NCBI RefSeq assembly: GCF_900163815.1 | Contig: NZ_FUKO01000002.1 | Location: 1 to 64,000, forward strand | DNA from: Microbacterium esteraromaticum | GTDB taxonomy: Bacteria; Actinomycetota; Actinomycetes; Actinomycetales; Microbacteriaceae | Length of the DNA stretch: 64,000 nucleotides | Direction of reading: 5' to 3' | Shown: positions 60,831-64,000 of the stretch, one piece after another | How positions within the stretch are numbered: the stretch's first letter is position 1 | How the letters are laid out: each line of letters starts with the position of its first letter | Program-made: the position numbers and the translations under genes | The notes under the pieces: generated by a model | The model's database searches: none | The model's input: only the letters and a program-made list of their open reading frames with translations | What the model was told of the DNA's origin: nothing

Positions 60831-62606
60831 CTACAACGGGCGCTGTTCCAGGAGCTTCTCGATCCCGGTCCGGTCCGCTTTGAGCTGGGCGGCATCTGGC
60901 CGACCCGTCCACGTGCGCATCCGAGTCACAATCGGTGGTGCGGACCGCAGGAGTACGAGGGCGGTCCCGAAGGGGAAGGTGCGGATCGTGTCGGGTGGCA
61001 TGATCGGGACCCGGCGGATGGAGCGTTGCGCGGATCGGGAGCCGTGGTCGCCAATGGTGGTGGAGTCGGTGAGTTCGTCGCGTTCACCGATGAGGGTGGT
61101 GAGGTCGTGGAGGTCTTTCGAGTTCGACGCTCCGCCAAGGATGATCTTCACGATGGACGCATCCCAGATCGCACCGGCCGCGTTCTCGGACCACTTCTCC
61201 CGCGCTTGCGCCAATGACTGGAGCACGGGCATGGCCGTGATCCCGGTGCCACCTCCCTCCGCCATCAAGGTCGGCAACGACGGCAGCGGGGCAAGGTTCC
61301 CGACCTCATCGAGGGCGAGAAGTAGCGGCGGATCGAGACGCGCGCCAGGGCTCCGGGCGGCGATGCGTCGTGCAGTTTCGACGAGGTCTTCCACGAAGGC
61401 CGCGACGAGTGCGGATGAGTTGTTCGCCCCGGCGCCGGTGGCGAGGAGGTAGAGGGTGCCGTTGGCTTGGAGGAATGCTTCGGGGTCGAAGTCCTCACCT
61501 TCGCGTGGCGATACGGCGTCGAGGACTCTGGGATCAGCGAGTGCCGCGAGGGCAAGGGAAACGCCTTGCCAGATCGAGTCGCGGGTTCTCGGATCGGAGT
61601 CGATCATCGCCTGTAACGAGTCTGCCCACCCCGTCGCCGCGCTCGGGTGTCCAGTGAGGATCGCGACGGCGTCCGCGGCGGTGGAGGGATCGAGAGTCCA
61701 CCGGAACAACTCAGCGGGTGTCCGTTGGTCCAGGGCGGCAGCGTGTAGGAGTGCTTGGAGAGCGGTGCGGGTTTTCCCTTCCCAGAACCCGCCCCCTTCA
61801 ACCCCGCCTGCAGACAGGCCGGTGCCTGCGGCGAGGCCGGTGGCACGGATCATCGCGGTGAGGGGATCTTCGCATCCGCGGATGGGTGACCAGCGAAGCC
61901 CGGCGGGGACGCCTTCGGCGAGATGCTGCGGATCGAACACCGCCGCCGGCCCAACCTTCTCCCGCGCCCGCAACGTTGCGGTGAGGTTGTCTGGGCGAGT
62001 GGAAGTAGTGACGACGGCGCCGGGTGCGTCGAGGATCATGTTGATCACGACGTGGGCGCCTTTCCCGGAACGGGGCGGCCCGATGAGGAGGATCGAGTCC
62101 TCCACCGACGCCCACACCCCAGCACCCCGTGAGGTGCCGATCTGATAGCCGACATCGGTCGGGCGTGGATTCTCGAGCGAGGGGCGCAGATGCCCGGCAC
62201 GGCGGAGTAGCGCTTTCTCTGACGCGGCGGCGGTGACGTCGCCACGGGTCGCGATTCCAACGATCCGATACGGGTCCGTCCGCGTGCGGCGTCCGTGTTC
62301 CCGGATGGTCCGCCACACCCACCACCCGACAATGCCGAGCAGCGTGAGGAGAACGATGGCGGTGGCCCAGTATGCGACCGGGTTGAGTCCTTCCGCACCG
62401 AGAACGGTGGCGGGGTCGCCAGGGTTGGTGAAGATCCCGACCCCGGCGTCGATCCCCGCTTTGGGTTGAGCCGTTCCGGTCACCCAGGCTGTGACAGACC
62501 CCGCCCCCCGGAGGAGCGCTGCGAGACCGGCAACAGCGATCAGTCCTCCGAGGAGGATGTTGGTGAGCTCGTCCCCGAACGACCCCGACGATCGCGGCAC
62601 ACTCAT
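60831..62606 (-). CDS. VirD4/TraG-type conjugative coupling ATPase
   Basis: A 591-residue type IV coupling protein that docks the DNA-relaxase complex at the secretion channel. Two membrane helices (about 13-35 and 79-100) precede the ATPase: Walker A 'GPPRSGKG' (176-183), Walker B 'LLLALDE' (428-434), and the TraM-recognition-type C-terminal block 'GGTGITAMPVLQSLAQAREKW', 'SSNSKDLHDLTTLIGERDE'-like segment. Its start overlaps the stop of the upstream gene (ATGA). Confidence 0.9.
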   Translation of the reverse strand: MSVPRSSGSFGDELTNILLGGLIAVAGLAALLRGAGSVTAWVTGTAQPKAGIDAGVGIFTNPGDPATVLGAEGLNPVAYWATAIVLLTLLGIVGWWVWRTIREHGRRTRTDPYRIVGIATRGDVTAAASEKALLRRAGHLRPSLENPRPTDVGYQIGTSRGAGVWASVEDSILLIGPPRSGKGAHVVINMILDAPGAVVTTSTRPDNLTATLRAREKVGPAAVFDPQHLAEGVPAGLRWSPIRGCEDPLTAMIRATGLAAGTGLSAGGVEGGGFWEGKTRTALQALLHAAALDQRTPAELFRWTLDPSTAADAVAILTGHPSAATGWADSLQAMIDSDPRTRDSIWQGVSLALAALADPRVLDAVSPREGEDFDPEAFLQANGTLYLLATGAGANNSSALVAAFVEDLVETARRIAARSPGARLDPPLLLALDEVGNLAPLPSLPTLMAEGGGTGITAMPVLQSLAQAREKWSENAAGAIWDASIVKIILGGASNSKDLHDLTTLIGERDELTDSTTIGDHGSRSAQRSIRRVPIMPPDTIRTFPFGTALVLLRSAPPIVTRMRTWTGRPDAAQLKADRTGIEKLLEQRPL

Positions 62607-63142
62607 CGCAAGCGCACAACCGTGAGCGTGCCGGAGATCCGGCCGAACAAGATCGCCTCACGAGTCGGCGACGACGCGACCTGTTTCGGGGTGAGGAGAC
62701 CACGGGCGGTCCCGTTGTGGGCGGCATCGCTGTGGGTGAGGATCACCGCGACCGCGACATCCTCTCCAGGCACAAACCCTTCGCCCTGGACGACCTGCAA
62801 CTCGGTCGGAGCTGTGACGGCCGGTACAGCAGCGGAAGACGTGCCCAGTTCTGGTGCAGGCTGACGCCTCCGGGTGGGAACGATGATGTCGGTGAACACG
62901 GTCCCATCCGCTTCGCGGACCTCGACCCTGACTGGAGTGCTTCGCTGGCTGGTGAGGGTGTCGAGGATCGCCGCGAACGCTTCACGTCTCCACGGTGGAG
63001 CGAACGGTTCCGGCAGGTGGCGCTCACCGTCGACAGTGACGGTCATGGTGCCGTCTTCGGCGACGGTCATCACGACGGACGGTAACATCACCGGAGCCTG
63101 ATCGGTCTCGGTGGGTGTGCGCTTGTAGCGGGGGCGGGTCAT
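62603..63142 (-). CDS. Conjugation-locus protein, function unknown
   Basis: A 179-residue soluble protein without membrane segments. The middle contains 'MTVTVDGERHLPEPFAPPWRREAFAAILDTL' and 'PVRVEVREADGTVFTDIIVPT', which looks like two beta-rich modules. It sits between the coupling protein and the VirB4-type ATPase with overlaps of 4 and 1 bases, so it is part of the transfer operon. The family is not recognised. Confidence 0.7.
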   Translation of the reverse strand: MTRPRYKRTPTETDQAPVMLPSVVMTVAEDGTMTVTVDGERHLPEPFAPPWRREAFAAILDTLTSQRSTPVRVEVREADGTVFTDIIVPTRRRQPAPELGTSSAAVPAVTAPTELQVVQGEGFVPGEDVAVAVILTHSDAAHNGTARGLLTPKQVASSPTREAILFGRISGTLTVVRLR

Positions 63143-64000
63143 CAGGATTCTTCCTGATCGTTCGAGATTCCCGAAGGAACGTCGAGATCGCTGATCTTGC
63201 GGGCTATCTCTGTCATGCGGGTGGTGGTATCGAACGCGGCGAGCTCGGCCGGGTGGAGCTGATGCTGCACGACGAACGATCGGTCCTTGATCCGCCACAG
63301 CCCCTGCCCTGTCCCGAGTCCGGGGAGGAGCTTCTGTTCAGTGCCGGTCAGCCCGAGCGCGGCGGCGGTCGAGCCAAGCTGGTCGGCTTCCTGCCGGTAG
63401 ACGATCCTCGTCTCCGCATTCGCCAACAGCGATGAGGCCAGTGCGCGCATAGCGGAACCCTGGTCGCCCACATTGTCGAGGTCGCTCAGTTTGTGGAAGA
63501 TCAGCATGTTGGCGATCCCGAAATGCCTCGACATTCGCCACTGGGCGTCCATCCGTCGAAGGAGCGCCGGGTAGGCCATGAGTCGCCAGGCTTCGTCGTA
63601 GATCACCCACCGTTGTCCGCCGTTCGGGTCCGAGAGCGCCGATTCCATCCACGCCGACGAACAGGTCATCAGCACTGAAAGCAGGGTGCTGTTCTCCGCG
63701 ACCCTCGATAGGTCGAGACTGACCATCGGCAACGATGGATCGAACCTGACGGTCGACGGTCCGTCGAAGAGTCCTTGGAGGTCCCCGGCGACGAGGCGAC
63801 GGAGGGCGTGGCCAACGAGGCGTCCGTCTTCGGCGAGACGACCGTCCTCATCATCGGCCGGGTTTGGTGCGAGGATGCGGTCGACGACCATCGGCAGGAT
63901 CGGCACCTCCGCCGATCGGACAGCGTCTCGGAGGGCGAGGTCGATCGCGGTGTGCTCCAACGGCGACAACGCCCGATCCAGCACAGTCTCCGCCAGCGCG
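63142..64000 (-). CDS. VirB4-type conjugative transfer ATPase, C-terminal part
   Basis: At least 286 codons, open to the window edge, so the N terminus is missing. The part seen is the second half of a VirB4/TraC-like ATPase: 'DEAWRLMAYPALLRRMDAQWRMSRHFGIANMLIFHKLSDL' contains the Walker B DE and the following helix, and 'SSLLANAETRIVYRQEADQLG' is typical of the family. The Walker A site would lie beyond the window. Such ATPases power type IV secretion assembly and transfer. Confidence 0.85.
   Translation of the reverse strand, partial: ALAETVLDRALSPLEHTAIDLALRDAVRSAEVPILPMVVDRILAPNPADDEDGRLAEDGRLVGHALRRLVAGDLQGLFDGPSTVRFDPSLPMVSLDLSRVAENSTLLSVLMTCSSAWMESALSDPNGGQRWVIYDEAWRLMAYPALLRRMDAQWRMSRHFGIANMLIFHKLSDLDNVGDQGSAMRALASSLLANAETRIVYRQEADQLGSTAAALGLTGTEQKLLPGLGTGQGLWRIKDRSFVVQHQLHPAELAAFDTTTRMTEIARKISDLDVPSGISNDQEES

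Larger units (their letters stand above)
57653..64000 (-). mobile_element. Integrated conjugative-type element (left end), extends past the window
   Basis: Starting inside tRNA-Lys, all genes to the window edge are on the minus strand and of plasmid/ICE type: large serine recombinase, small accessory proteins, SSB-like protein, VirD4/TraG-type coupling protein and VirB4-type ATPase. They are tightly packed with 1-4 base overlaps between the transfer genes. The far end, origin of transfer and relaxase are not in the window. The outer boundary at the tRNA is inferred, since no second att copy can be seen. Confidence 0.75.

Overview
The window is high-GC DNA (about two thirds G+C) from an actinobacterium. 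It reads as Microbacteriaceae, most likely Microbacterium or a close relative. Several blocks keep the order seen in Mycobacterium tuberculosis and other actinobacteria: galU/rimJ/formyl-THF cyclo-ligase/mscL; serC/DUF3027/cold-shock/helicase-associated protein/XPB helicase; carD-ispDF-cysS-rlmB with a divergent LpqE-like lipoprotein; senX3-regX3/phoU/gpmA; ygfZ/FABP/glnR/ppk/mutT1; pstSCAB. The genus call is inferred from gene content and style and was not tested by a search.

Layout. 0-12 kb: tRNA-Ala, galU block, mscL, a very large helicase-like protein with a degenerate ATPase site, an alkyltransferase-like protein lacking the acceptor cysteine, a LuxR regulator, Lsr2, tRNA-Arg, an HNH nuclease and an M23 peptidase. 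12-22 kb: iron regulator of the DtxR/IdeR type, serC, DUF3027/cold-shock pair, XPB helicase pair, a two-component system and an orphan WXG100 protein. 22-32 kb: groEL with CIRCE control, LytR_C/DUF3263 pair, msrB, nitroreductase, transporter, SRAP protein, tRNA-Thr, a cysteine-less DsbA-like protein and an orphan sugar-ABC ATPase. 32-41 kb: rlmB, cysS, ispDF, carD, LpqE-like lipoprotein, SenX3-RegX3, PhoU and GpmA. 41-52 kb: ygfZ, FABP, GlnR, polyphosphate kinase, MutT1-like hydrolase and the phosphate importer pstSCAB. 52-57.5 kb: pabC and a SigK/RskA/DipZ/fasciclin module with matching divergent promoters.

57.6 kb to the end: an integrated conjugative-type element sits at the 3' end of a tRNA-Lys gene. 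It carries a large serine recombinase whose last codons are antisense to the tRNA, then small accessory genes, an SSB-like protein, a VirD4/TraG-type coupling protein and a VirB4-type ATPase. The element runs off the right edge.

Two sequence-wide signals stand out. At least 17 genes start exactly 6 bases after a TANNNT hexamer, which implies widespread leaderless transcription and was used here to choose start codons. The octamer CGGATGCT (either strand) occurs about ten times more often than base composition predicts. Phosphate control is the clearest regulatory theme: SenX3-RegX3, PhoU, Pst, Ppk and PHO-box-like repeats before phoU and pstS all lie within 14 kb, with GlnR in between. Every functional statement comes from reading the sequence; no database search was run.
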